From positions 253,666-317,665 of the forward strand of contig NW_006766915.1 in NCBI RefSeq assembly GCF_000275845.1: a DNA stretch of 64,000 nt, read 5' to 3'. This document shows positions 1-11,570 of the stretch, piece by piece. A program made the position numbers and the translations under genes. How positions within the stretch are numbered: the first letter of the stretch is position 1; the number at the start of each line of letters is the position of its first letter. This stretch comes from Dichomitus squalens LYAD-421 SS1 (Eukaryota; Basidiomycota; Agaricomycetes; Polyporales; Polyporaceae). The notes beneath the pieces are model-generated. The model saw nothing but the letters and a program-made list of their open reading frames with translations. It did not search any database and had not been told where the DNA came from.

Positions 1-1100
1 GAAGTCGATCAGCCGCATGTTCACGTACTTCTTCCCGCCCTGCTTCCCACCCTCCTCTGGCCGCTTCTGACGTTTCTGGTATGGGGGCGGGCGAGACGAC
101 CCAGCCTGTGCAGAAGGCGTGTCGAGAGACGGGAGTTCGTCCATCTTGTCCTGGTCGCCGTCTTGCTTCAGCTTGTCGTCGTGGGTGACGCCGACGGGCG
201 GTGCCTGGGTGTACTTCATCTTGCCGCGTTCGGCGACAACTGCAATGGTGACCCAGTCACCCGACACGGGGACGTCGTAACCCTGCTTGTTTGGGAGCAG
301 GCGGACGACTGAGTATAGCTTGGAAGGCGATAGATAGTACCGTCCTCGAAGGTGGTCCTGAAAGTCTGCATGAGGTAGCACGCGTGATCTGGATCAAAGT
401 CATTCCTTAGCTATCTTGGAGGACTGTCAACATGAGGACGCACGATAGGCGTATGCCAGAATTAGGCTCCAGTCTCTCAAAGTGTGGATCGTCGAAAGGA
501 GGCTTGTGTTCGGCAGGCCCAAGAGGAAGATCTTCGATGACGGTCATATCCTCTTCTCTTCGTGTCGGATTATCACCGGGAGCTGGCGGAGGAGGTCGTG
601 CAGAGAATGCAGCGGAACGGGTGGCAACAACCTCTTGCTCAGAAGAAGCGTTCTTCTGTTTGTGGGCCTTGGCAAGCCTCTGCAAGACACTCGAAGACGG
701 GGTAGGAGCCGCAGACGTCCTGTCTCGTGGCAATGGGAACGACGGTCCTGCCTTGGGCAATGAGCCGGGGGCGGCTCTCCCGGAGGATGGGATAGCCACC
801 GGTGTGGCCTTCTCGAGTCTTTGCCTCTCGGACTCATGCCTGGCAACTTTCTTCTTCTCTGCAACAAAGTCAGTTCACCTCAAACATAGTCTGCAGTATT
901 AAGTACATACTAGAAGGTGTTTCAGGAACTAGGACGCTGGTGCTTGGTCGCTTTCGTTTCGGAGATGAAGGCAGCTGGTGGGCCAATGCCGTTTCCGACG
1001 TGCTGTCGTTGCTGAGCTGGGCTTGGAGCAAGGCGATTTGTTTCCTGATTTCTGCCTGTTTCAGCTCTTCCGCAGTCTTCCTGCTAGTGGCAGAGTCCAT
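1..1100 (-). CDS. MCM10: Mcm10 DNA replication initiation factor (5' part, runs off window)
   Basis: Minus-strand gene read as three exons (911-1100, 444-858, 1-388) joined by short introns with good phase agreement. The N-terminus is a short coiled-coil-like stretch rich in Lys, Gln and Leu (from residue 1; LKQAEIRKQIALLQAQL), followed by a basic Ser/Pro-rich linker. The third exon enters the family's conserved OB-fold: FQDHLRGRYYLSPSKLYS, then KQGYDVPVSGDWVTIAVVAE, and after a Pro/Lys-rich insertion KKYVNMRLIDF at the window edge. Family knowledge: Mcm10 binds ssDNA and CMG helicase/Pol alpha and is needed for origin firing in the nucleus. The zinc-finger part is expected beyond the window start. 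The ATG at 1100 was preferred to an upstream in-frame start at about 1151 because the protein-like sequence begins there; this choice is uncertain. The OB-fold match makes the family call firm. Confidence 0.88.
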
Positions 1101-2923
1101 GTGGTCAGAGTGGTAGTGGACCACGCGAGACGCACGCCACGGAGACCGCAAGATACGACACGCCGCCGAGCGCCACCCGCGACGCGTTTTCTTTGGCGCC
1201 CAAGTTGCTTGGCGTTAAGCAGGCCCCTCTCCACCACGTTATAGTCATAGTTTACGATGGTCTTATGGAGAAGGTATCACGTCTAATCACTCATTGTAAT
1301 GCATTGACAACGTCTAGCTATATTTCGGTGCTCAAGACAGTCATATTCTAGTGTAACTGGCTTCGAAAATCGTTCAAGATCACGAGGTACTGCATGGCAG
1401 ATCTGGGAGTTAGTGCGTCCGCAGCCGATGGAGAGAACTCTTGACACATATCGTCACCTACCGACAGATCTCTGGCCGAATCCGACGTATGAAGCACGTG
1501 ACCGCAGAGCTTAGCGAAAGTCGCTCGTTTCTCACCGGTGTCTGGGCCCTTGACTGCCAACGTCCACCAGCTCCTCGTGCATGGCTCGTAGACCTAGAAG
1601 CAATGGCGACTGGTACGCACCCCTCCGTACCGGGGCTAAACTCCATAGGGGCGGGAGCACGAATGGCGGGTCCTCTTCGCGCCGCTCGAACCACAACGCG
1701 TATCACGACTCTAGCTCTGAAGACGAGTGCGACCAGGCCGGCATTTATACCTGCACATCTCATCGTATAACGGCATGCACCACGCGCAATCCCGTCAGAC
1801 ACACCACCAGCAACCACACGACCAACATCCCCCATCTTCGGAACCCATTGCTATTACGAGTAGGGTGTAGGCGCAACGCGTCAGCACACAGCACCAAGAT
1901 ATGGCTTGACTTCGATACCACAGAGTTCGACAGACGGCCATGCTGCTGGGTCGTTCGAGTCGGCGATGAAGCTCAGCCGCGCGTTTATGAACTTGAGCCC
2001 TGCTCGATATGTGCGCTGTCGTCTCCCGGGGACCGTGTGTGATTGGACAAGCTACATACTCGCTCAACGCGTTGACGGGCCCTGGGAATTGTCGGTTTGG
2101 CTCGCTCATCCCATCGTTTTGGGAGTTCGACTAGTCCTTATGAACTGTCCCTCCTCCTGATTGCTCCCGCGCCCGTTCTTCGCCCTTGCCCTTGGCGCTC
2201 TCCCCAGTCATCTTTCGTGCCTCTGTGCCTCGAACTCGATCGTTTTCCCTGTGCGTATCTGCTGCGGCCTACGGCATTCATCCCTCACTTCATTACCATG
2301 TGAAGGTTCATCTTCTCATTCATGTCCGTCCCCTGCTCTTCACTTCTCGTACTACTGTTGCTGATCGCGACCACCTCTCATTCATAAACATGTATCATCA
2401 CTCTGCCGTCTGGTGGGTTGTATAGTATTCGGGATGATCAAAGCTGTCGAGGTTTCCATATCCGACATGGCTGTGCTTCAACACGTATCAGCTCCTCGTA
2501 CTATCGGTGCGCTTTCAACGCGACGCCACACGTTGGTTCATGAGTGTGTTCTCAACTCAAGGTTCTGCTAACGGATGTCATGCGTACTCGACGACCGGTG
2601 TGGTTGACCAGTGCTTTCTTCCTGCCAGCCCACTGAGTCGTGTAGCAGGTCCAAGCATATATAGCATAACACCCCATCGAATGCTTGTCCCCAGCTCTCA
2701 TCGTCTTGTATCTCTAAGTGAGTTTTACCCTTTCGAACATGTGCTGCCGACCCAGTCTGATCATACCGGTCGAAATCTTCCCGTAGTCCTACACTGGATA
2801 GCTGGCTTCCCTCGGCCGAAGCCCGTCGTCCATCATTCGATCTGCTAACCTTCAAACGGGTGCGTCCGACCGTACGTCGAAACCCGTTATAATCTCTACT
2901 AAAACACTTTCAGGTCAACCACT
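1101..2923. other. Intergenic, no gene supported
   Basis: Only overlapping short ORFs on both strands, none with recognisable protein character or consistent splice signals. The stretch just before 2924 contains an AAAACACTTTCAG acceptor-like sequence, which may end a 5'-UTR intron of the HET gene. The region separates two divergently transcribed genes and should hold both promoters. Confidence 0.5.
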
Positions 2924-4352
2924 ATGTGGTTGCTCAAGACCGTCTCTGCCGAGCTGAAGTTCTTCGCTATACCAGAGCTTGTGCCCGGGGGCTACGCGAT
3001 CCTCTCCCACACGTGGGATGAACACGAGGATACCTTCCAGGATGTTCAGGCGTTTCGTACAATGTGTACCAAAGCGCCCGCTGAGCACCATCATGTCGCC
3101 GAGTCCTCTACTAACACCGCGGTCCCCACCAATTACCGTCCCACATCACCTCTCACCCCTCGCGACCTAGTTTCCGATAAGATCCGCAACTTCTGTATCC
3201 TCGCAGAGGAAAAAGGGTACGAGTACGGATGGGCCGACACATGCTGCATCGACAAGACCAGTAGCGCGGACCTTTCCGAAGCAATTAACTCGATGTATCG
3301 CTACTACTCCCTCGCCGACGTCTGTTTCGCATACCTGCGCGATGTCCGGTCCAGCTCGATTGAAGACCTCAAACGGCGTGGGTCCGAGTTTTGGAAGAGC
3401 AGATGGCATCGACGTGGGTGGACGCTGCAGGAGCTCATCGCACCCGAGGTTGTCGTGTTCTTGTCGCAGAACTGGGAGATATTGGGGACGAAGGCAGACC
3501 TCGCGGAGGTGCTGGGGGACATCACGAAGGTGCCGGTACCACTGCTGAAGTCGAATGCGAACCTTGGTGACTACTCCATCGCCGATCGGATGGCCTGGGG
3601 GGTGAATCGGGAGACGACGCGTCTCGAGGACGAGGCGTACTCGTTGATGGGAATCTTCGGAATCTTCATGCCTCCGCTCTACGGCGAGGGCAGGAACGCG
3701 TTCTTCAGGCTCCAAGAGGAGATCATGAAACGCTTCCAAGAACCTTTGATCTTCGCTTGGGGTCCTGTGCATAATCAGACGCACACGACCCATGGCCAGG
3801 TACGTGCGATAGCAAAACTGACTCCTTCCAATCTAATTCGTGATTGCACATAAACAGGGCCGCACTTACGACTTTCCCACTGTACCCCTCCTCCGTGCCT
3901 ACAGCCCCTCCGCTAGAGACCACTTCTACACCACTGACACTTCTGAGATGAAGAATGCGGTGACCAACCTGGGCTACCTGCAAGAGGGCAATGCGGCGAC
4001 AGTTCATCCTAACCAGACCCCGAATACCATCCCACTCTACCGTCTCTGGAGCCCTTCCTCCCGAGACCACTTCTATACTACTTCGGCCAGCGAGCGGGAC
4101 AATGCCGTCCAGAGACTCAAATACTCCAAGGAGGGCATCGCGGCTTACGTTTACGGGACGCAGTTATGCGGTACCGTGCCGCTGTATAGGATGTACAGCT
4201 CGTCGGCCAAGGACCACTTCTACACCACTAACGCGGCGGAGAAGGACAATGCCGTCAAAAACCTGGGATACTCCTACGAGGGGATCGCGGCCTATGTCAA
4301 ACCTCAGCGCTCAGCACTGCCGGTGAGAACGTGCATGGCGTCAGTTAGCTAA
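2924..4352 (+). CDS. HET-domain protein fused to three DUF5648-type repeats
   Basis: Two exons, 2924-3799 and 3858-4352, phase 0, encoding 456 residues. Residues 1 to about 290 form a heterokaryon-incompatibility (HET) domain: AILSHTW at 25-31, WADTCCIDK at 103-111, RGWTLQELIAP further on, and the DEAYSLMGIFG and PPLYGEG motifs typical of HET-E/HET-D-like proteins. The second exon encodes three copies of a 40-residue unit, PLYRxxSxSxxDHFYTTxxxExxNAVxxLxYxxEGxAAxV, at 302-341, 351-390 and 400-439. Their spacing is exactly 49 residues, and I recognise the unit as DUF5648-type. Known of the family: HET domains act in fungal nonself recognition and trigger cell death, usually coupled to a sensing module. 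Inference: the repeats may be the sensing or binding part. The join rests on a clean GTACGT...AACAG intron of 58 nt. An alternative is two separate genes, but the second ORF has no good start of its own. Confidence 0.85.
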
Positions 4353-5573
4353 GCTCTGTTTGTACCGTATCTAGTCGGGATAGCCGCACGATACCATACA
4401 ACTGCTGTTGGGTTGGGTTGAACTTGGGTAGAGCACGGTCCGTAGTAGTCATTTACGGTCAGTGATGTTTGGGTTTGGATAGTTCGACCCACCGATCTGG
4501 AAGTTTATCGGGATGACGTCCAGTGGCCATCTGGCTGCATCTTCTATGTAGCGGATAGGGGTTCTCGACACGCACTGCGGGAGTGTCTATATTGATTTTC
4601 GAGCAAACACATACCTCTGTACAGTGTATGAATTGACCTAGGCAGGGAGTTGGTGCTTGGTGCTTCCGGAGAACAACGAGTGTCGATCGGGGGGACTCGG
4701 AGGGGGTATGTATACACAAGACCCTGCAACGCTACTACTCACTATCCAAGTATTCCTCGACTTTTCACTGGCATAGTACTCCGCAAAGCGCCCTGTGTCC
4801 AGGGGAAGACCTATATATCGTCAAGTCACCTCCCTTGACGCGGTGGCAGCACGTCATTCTCGCACAATACATACGGTTGACGGAAACGTCATGAAGTGCG
4901 CAGGCCACCGGCGCCCTCGTTGTACTGTATTCATAGCGCGATATAGCGCCCGCATGAACCTCAACTGTCTTCATTCTCGGCTTTCCGTCGTGAAACCTGA
5001 GCAGATTGACGCAAAGTGAGGCAACATGACATATCGATGGGCATCCGAGAAACGAAATGTACTTGTACTACACACATATAACGTTGTGATTGCTGCTGAA
5101 GGACAAAGCGGGACATGTTTGCGGGAACAGATGGGACAAGTACCGCGCGAACGAGCCGACTCTATAACAAGTCTTGGATGAGTCTACTAGAGCAAACCGA
5201 ACGTAGCTTAAGCTCCAAGAAACGAGAACATGACAGAACAGGCTTATGTTGTGTACAAAGCACTGGTTGATAACATAGGGATGGAAGAGTAGGATGTGAG
5301 GTATCGCAAGGGGCACGTATCGCGGATAGCGCAAAAGGCGTGTGATAGACGGATAGGGTGGTCGGATAGGAGGCATAGGATGGGAGTATGAGTAGGGTAG
5401 TTTGTGGGTGTCGCAGGTCAGGATACGTAATGACAGCGCGACAGCATGAGTCAGCGCAATAGGGGAAGCATTAATGGAGCCATAGCCGGACGAATAGAGG
5501 CAAAACCTGAGGAGCACCATGGACAGCAGAAGGATATTGACAAGCTATGCGTCGAACGACAGGTCGTTTCGGA
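4353..5573. other. Intergenic, no gene supported
   Basis: Lies between two convergent genes, so it should contain the 3' UTRs of both. ORFs here are short, rich in Ser/Pro/Tyr or Arg, overlap on both strands and show no family resemblance. Confidence 0.5.
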
Positions 5574-6910
5574 CTACCGCTTGCGGACAGGCCCAAGGGC
5601 GCGCTTCAGCGGATCCGTGCGGTCCTTCTCGGGGAGACGAGGTTCGCCGCTTCGGCTGCTAGGCCTCGTGCGAGGTGCGTCTCCATCCGCGAACACGCCC
5701 TTGTGCATGCGTCTCGCAACACGCGCGGCCATCGCTGCAGCTATCGCCTCCGTATCTACCTCTGGCTCTAGGACGGTAGATGGACCAGGGGCGCCGTTAG
5801 CCACATCACGTGTTTCATCGCTTGAAGATGAACCGGCGCGACGCCTGGTGGTTGTGGGAGTCGGCGACGTGGGGCGAGGAACAGTCGGATGAGCCCGCCT
5901 ACGGGCAAGGTCGCGCTTCCTCGCCTCAGGGAAGAGAAGCTTGGGAGCGGCCGTGTCCGATGGAGAGAAGTCGGGATGGGTAACGGGCAGCTGGGCTCGC
6001 GCCTCAGTTTCTGCGGCAGCTTCCTCGGATGTGTAATGCGGGTTGGACACGAGCATTTTCACACCACGGCTGTGGGGCGAAGAACACATTCATCGATGAG
6101 CTTCAGGCATCCAATGAAGTAAACGTACAAGACATAAGTGAGCGTTGGCTTCTCCACATGCTTCTGAGGGGTGCGTGGTTCCGGTGAGCTTTGGACTTCG
6201 CTGGCCGGTACGGAGCCAGGAGAGTCGTCCGCTAGAAACGGGTTATTGGGCGAGTCGCGTTCGGGGAAGCCCTTGCCCTTCTCCTTGACTGGCTCAGGAG
6301 GTGGCGTTGCCAGCCGGGGGACAACCACAGGCGCCCGGCGAGAGGGCGGTGGCGAGATCAACCCCGTGTGGCCGCGTCGCAGGAGATGCGGAGCGGGGGG
6401 CGGCGACGACGACGGCGAACGCGTGCGAGAACGTGCCCTGGTGGATGCTCGGTTCTTGACCACCCTGTGGGCTGGCTTGCTGCTGCTCGGACCTGCGGTA
6501 TTTGACGAACCAGCCGCGTCCTCGCCCATCCAGAATATCTCTTCCGCGCGAGCCTGGCTGAGCTCCTCCGCGATTGCGTCCAAAGTCATCGTCTTCCTCT
6601 TCTTGTGGCCAATGTGCACCTCCCCATCCTTCTTCTTGCCGCTCCGTCCATCCTCCTCGTCGGACTCAGGCTCCGGAACATCGTGCGCGTCCTCGTCCTC
6701 AGAGGACGAGTCGGTAACGCGAGATCGAGAGCGACGCTTGCGCTTGTGGGTCGTACGAGGAGGCGTGGGGGGTAGAACTTGTGACTCGGATGCTGCCCGT
6801 TTGATTGGTGGTGGTCTCTTGACTGCCATGGAGGATGCTCCCGCAGGATAGGGGGCGGGGGCTTGTGCAGAGCCGCCAGGCGGTTTGACCGCAGCTCGCA
6901 CTCGAGGCAT
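5574..6910 (-). CDS. Unidentified basic Ser/Pro-rich nuclear-type protein
   Basis: Two exons (6129-6910 and 5574-6069) around a 59-nt intron (GTACGT...CCCCACAG) give 425 residues. I do not recognise the family. Visible features are several basic clusters that could be nuclear localisation signals (KRKRRSRSR near residue 60; KKRK near 103), an acidic Ser/Glu/Asp stretch between them, a likely helix (DAIAEELSQARAEEIFWMG) and long Pro/Ser/Arg-rich, probably disordered linkers. The intron falls inside the most conserved-looking segment, LTYVFRGVKMLVSNPHY, near residues 255-275, preceded by an SPNNPFL motif. The C-terminus is basic and Arg-rich. The splice creates this segment from two reading frames, which supports the model. 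Inference: a nuclear regulatory or chromatin-associated protein carrying a short linear motif. No enzymatic domain is visible. Confidence 0.7.
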
Positions 6911-7655
6911 TGTGAGTAACGTAAATGTACGAGCGCAAAGAGCGGTTCAAGATGGTGAGAGCAGAAAGAAAGGTGAACGGCGGCTGAGCAGGATATATGG
7001 CAAACCACAACGAAGACGGGGGCGGTAACGCGGATAGTCGCTTAAGCGCCCGCAACGGATTTCGAACAATGCCTCGGCAACGTCCGGACAATAGACAAAT
7101 ACGCCACAACATCACTCATGCAGGCCTGAGACATGTCGCTGTCTTGTTACCTGAAACCTCTCACTTTCCTGATGTCTCACCAGTACTTCTTCCACCAGTC
7201 CGTGTGTGGTACCTTCTATGAGACCGCTCCTTGATCATTCGACAATAGACTTGCGATTCCGCTCTCCATGACAGTGACGCGTTGCTCTCCTTCCACCCAT
7301 TCGTCAAGCCAGCGTAAGTCACTGGACGCTCTTCGTCATTCTGGACACTTCAGATCGTGGTACATGTCCTCGGAAAACCTGCACCAACAAAGAGCCCTCT
7401 GGACAGCCGCAAGGCGCAGGAAGGTTGGGTGGACATGTGTGCCAGATTTAACACGCTCGAGAGAGCTTTGCGTCCGTTCTATCGGCGCTCGTGATGAATC
7501 GCAAGCGATCGACTATTTGGCGCAGAAATGCTTCATCATTTCGCTACCTCTCTAGCTCAATGTGCGACCATCTCTTCTGCTTCTCTATTAAGAGTGTATG
7601 CGCACAATGGTCGCCCCACGACTTTGTAAGACAATACTGCGTACAACGATGCCGG
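6911..7655. other. Intergenic, no gene supported
   Basis: Upstream of the 5574-6910 gene and downstream of SDR-1, both on the minus strand, so it holds the former's promoter and the latter's 3' UTR. No convincing coding signal. Confidence 0.5.
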
Positions 7656-8845
7656 TCATAACCATCCCCTGCACTTGAACTCGTGCAACATGTGTCTCGT
7701 CGTCTCTCCAATGCTATGGTACTTTAGACCAAGGATTTGCCTTCCTTTATCTGTCACGTATTGAATATGTTCAGCCTTTGCAGGATCGTACGAGGTGTTT
7801 CCAGCAGGGACCCTATCCCCTACTATATCACGCGCCACAAGTACTGCTGGGCTCTCAGCTTCCGCTCAAACACGATACAACCGAAGCACCTACTCAAGTC
7901 CTGCCACTTGAACGCGTTTGCGCTTATAACGATGCGCTCGCCACCTGCGGCCGGTTTGATGAGCGCGAGCGTATGCGCTTCCGCAACGTCACGGACGTCT
8001 ACCCAGGACGTCCTTAGCACAGAATTCAGCAATCATCTCAAGGGAACTGGTGAGTGTCCATGTCGCTTACCCACTCGTCGCTAGCATCTCATCGCTCGCC
8101 TCCCCTTTCAAGACTACCGAATGGTAGTAGCGAAGCGACGTGCTCAGTCCCGCGACGTTTTCTGCTTTGTGCAACCATGGCCCCAATACGAACGACGGGT
8201 TAAGGACGACCATATCCCATCCAAGCTCCGCCTTGTTCGTCTCATACCAGTCCCATGCCGCTCGCTCCGACAGCGTCTTGCTCGCGCGGTATTTGTCGAA
8301 TGGGTGTGCGTCGCGGCCCTTCGTGCGTACCTCCTGGACAGACAAATCGTTCCAGTCCGTCTCGTCGCGAATGGCGGCTTCACCGCTTGACGAGGCGATC
8401 GCAGCGGAGGATGAGGTCAGGATGACACGCTTGACGTCGTTGCCGTAGTTTTTGGCGGAGGCAAGCAGGTTATTAGTCCCTTGGACCGCGGGAAAGATGA
8501 CCTCGTCCGGATCATCAGCGGTGATATGAAACGGCGACGCGGTGTGGGCTATCGCGTCGATGTCTACTACGGCCTCGTCGAATGCCCCTTCCTGCAAATG
8601 GCTTTTAAGGCTTCGGTAAAGGCTGCGGGAGTAGATTGACTCACCTTGGCGATATCCTCGACAATGACATATTCGAGCGTCTCTCCGTAAGTCTTGAATA
8701 CTTCCTTCAGCACCTGTCCCTTGCTCTTCGAGCGTACCGTCCCTCGTACGGAGAACCCTCTATCTAGCAGAGTCTTGACTACCCATACGGCGATGTATCC
8801 GCTCGCCCCTGTCACGAGTACTTTCCCGGAAGTTATAGCGGGCAT
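7656..8845 (-). CDS. SDR-1: extended short-chain dehydrogenase, NAD(P)-dependent epimerase/reductase type
   Basis: Four exons, 8645-8845, 8071-8591, 7894-8012 and 7656-7843 (201, 521, 119 and 188 nt), encode 342 residues. The N-terminus is a Rossmann fold with the nucleotide-binding TGASGYIA motif near residues 13-20, followed by VRGTVRS, typical of extended SDRs resembling dihydroflavonol reductase and yeast Gre2. The catalytic Tyr and Lys lie in KYRASKTLSERAAW; the preceding strand ends in LTSSSAAI, supplying the catalytic Ser. Later motifs NPSFVLGP, VDVRDVAEAH and the C-terminal ending CRGWL match the four paralogs in this window. It probably reduces a small carbonyl or ketone substrate with NAD(P)H in the cytosol; the substrate cannot be read from sequence. 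The exon 4 acceptor was chosen by phase and paralogy; a second AG lies 3 nt upstream. Confidence 0.88.
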
Positions 8846-8921
8846 GATCTATGGCAGAGAGCGCAGGAGCTTTGGGATGCGGGACGTGAAGTGCGCTCGT
8901 CCAAGCTCGGGATCGATTCGC

Positions 8922-8928
8922 TATATAT
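8922..8928 (-). promoter_or_regulatory. TATA box of SDR-1
   Basis: A run reading TATATAT about 80 nt upstream of the SDR-1 ATG. SDR-2 and SDR-3 have similar TATATA runs at nearly the same distance, so it is probably the core promoter rather than chance. Confidence 0.55.
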
Positions 8929-9882
8929 CGTTGTCACCATCCCGCGAATGGTAATTAGAAGGAATATCAAGACGTCGCTTACCGCAGAAGACTTCTGGCA
9001 AGAAAGATGCTCACGTTCTGCCTCGTATGTTGTTCACTAGACTCTGGTCTTCCCCATGAAAGAGCAATTCTCAAGAAAGCGTGCCATTCAACGCATCCAC
9101 GAGCTCGCAACAGCGAAGGCAGGACGTTGACTGCGGTCCGTGTTTCCGTCCGTATCGGGTAACCGCTCACCTCCGTCGGTGGCCTTCCTCCACATCGTCC
9201 AGCGTTCCGCGGGTCACGCTGTTTACGCAAAGGGCATCGTGCGATTCCGTCGTGCCCAGTTCTGCAGCTAGCATACCTTAGCGCGGACGTTGAGTGTATT
9301 ATGTGTCATTCTTGATTACGCGCTATGTTCTGAGATACGTCAGATCGGCCGTTTCGACCGGACTCACGAGAAGCAGCCGGCGGAGGACTGGAAGCAGATA
9401 CTTATGCCCTTGTGGTCGCGAAGATGAGCATCGCGAGGGCGAAGGACCGAAGTATGGGCACGCAAGTGTTTCGACGCAGGGAAGAGACTGGGACATTGGC
9501 GTATGAGCACCGATAAGGTGGAATCTACGGCCCGTTGAATCAAGCTGAATGAATCACTTGGGAGTTACTCATAGTACAAACTGAAAGGAGCTTTAGAGCG
9601 TAATGCTGACACGAAAAGATCAGTTCCAAGATCAAACTAACCGTTCAGCTAGAGGCCACGTACGGCCCCATCACGCAACAACAGAGCCTCGGGTGGAAAG
9701 CAGCTGTCACTCAGCACATTCGAGTTCGACACGGCGAAGTCCTATACCAGACAGTGCAACTCCATACGACCTACACGCGACACAGTGTTTGTATAGAGCC
9801 AGTCTGTACAAGCACTACCGGCAAGACCTTCAAGATTCCATAGACTGTTCCAAGACTATGCTATCATTCTGTCCTCGATGGC
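8929..9882. other. Intergenic, no gene supported
   Basis: Between the SDR-1 promoter and the 3' end of the DUF6533 gene. Only short unsupported ORFs are present. Confidence 0.5.
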
Positions 9883-11570
9883 TTACCCTTCTTGCGCTGA
9901 GATGACTCGATCCCCTTCAATACTCGAGATGGAGTCGACAAGAATGCCATCCCTCGCCCTGTGTTCTTCCTCTTCATCGTGTGGCTCGATATTGTGCTCT
10001 ATGACTGCACCCATGGAATCCACCACCCCACGGACGAAACTGAGCGAACGACCACTGTGGCTTCTCTCAGTATACAAGGGATCGTCGGAATTGACTTTGA
10101 TGGTCCTTTGATTTGCTTCTTGGAGATCTAGGAGAAAGTGGGAAACCATCACGACTGAAATCCTGTTACACATGAGGCTGTTGAATTTTGTAAGCAAAAT
10201 GAGTAGGGGCAAATCTGACACGAACGATGTATTGATAGAGGTGACAATGCTTCCGAAGGGAGTGTCTGTAAAGAACTGGCCACCTCGGTCAACTGAAAAT
10301 GTCCGAACCGAGCAATTGGCGACTTACGGCTATGATCTCCGCTAGCATCTGCGCTATGTTGGCTGACATCAGCACACTGCGGGATACAGTCCACTCACTT
10401 AGCGTTCCCACTCTTCGTTCTGCGCAGTGACTCGCACAAGATAGATCATTCCTACGAATAGATGAGAAGCTTGTAGACGTGAAAGGTTTTGGTCACACAC
10501 GGACCATCTCGTAGCATCACCGAAGAGAGAAATCCCTGAGGAGTTTTGATTGCTGCTTTCATTCCAGCCCGTCGGCCAATTGCAAACCATGTCATGATGA
10601 TGAGGATCATGTCGGCTAGGATCGCAGAAGCTCGTGCTGCCACTGCCACTGTGCAAACTTAGTATCACCTCCCGTAGAAAACACGGTTTCATGGAAGAGG
10701 TGGTAATGCACAACTAGAACGCATATAAGGTGGTTATACCGATCTGACGTGTCACAAGACGAGCGAAGCTGCCTACCTGATCGCCACTTCTGGGGAGCTG
10801 AACGGTGTTGAAGCTACATACCCGGAGTTGCCGACCAGGAACTCAACCCGAACGCCAAATCTCAGGATGCTCTAAGCGTTCGTGAGTGTTCGTGGGAGAT
10901 CGCTCCTTGGATATGGATGGTAGAAACTCAACAGATTTGTGGCCGCAGGCCCAAGTCCGAGGAGAATGATTATTGCTAGGAATATGTTTCGATAGAGGGC
11001 ATACCGCGAGGAGACAAGAATGCTAGTACACAGGATGAACGTAACATCATGGGATTCTCATGGGATATTCGATTTGGATTGACACGTACCAACCCCGGGC
11101 ATTGATTGCAATGGTGAGACTGCTTGACCTACCACGGTCAATAAGCCATTGGCTATTGTGCTACACCACTACGACGTAGACAAGTGTCAATGATGCTCGG
11201 GGCACACCAAGCGATATGACATACTTGTGGTTGTATAGGAGTGACGGTGACGACAAAAGCCAGCAGACCAAAGTACCGGTTTGCCAAGTAAAGCACCGCC
11301 GGCATGCGTCCACCTCGCCAGATTAGTCTGGTCTCTCGATAAAGAAAGAGAATCCAGTCATAAACAAGAATCGCTCGAAGACATAGAAGCTCAGAAAACT
11401 TCATTAACCTCAGACGTATACCTCGAAATGCTCACTTGTGGCTGCATAGATAGTCTGATATACTAGAGTGCTTCACGTCCCTTGTCATTACTTACCCGAA
11501 ATTACAAGTTCATCAACACTTACGTTGATCTAATATCTGCTATAGAAAAATCGACTTGCGAGGATGACAT
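9883..11570 (-). CDS. DUF6533 multi-pass membrane protein (copy A)
   Basis: A multi-exon gene recognised from the DUF6533 signature of Agaricomycete membrane proteins: LVYDWILFLYRETRLIW followed by a hydrophobic helix (around 11400-11240). Further blocks in order are SSRYALYRNIFLAIIILLGL (around 11010-10950), RASAILADMILIIMTWFAIG (around 10640-10570) ending in a conserved LRDG, and a terminal exon at 9883 to about 10240 with SHFLLDLQEANQ and DDPLY. I read the start as MSSSQVDFSIADIRST at 11570, spliced through one tiny exon into the DUF6533 block. Several internal exon borders are approximate. The topology suggests about seven transmembrane helices with a cytoplasmic acidic tail. No biochemical role is established for the family. 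A second, diverged member lies at 29381-31099 and shares the FLLDLQEA...DPLY...MG.I tail. Confidence 0.75.

Noticed and set aside
1458..2109. Overlapping ORFs of 100-150 codons on both strands
   Set aside because: No splice support, no family and equal length on both strands, as expected from GC-rich non-coding DNA.
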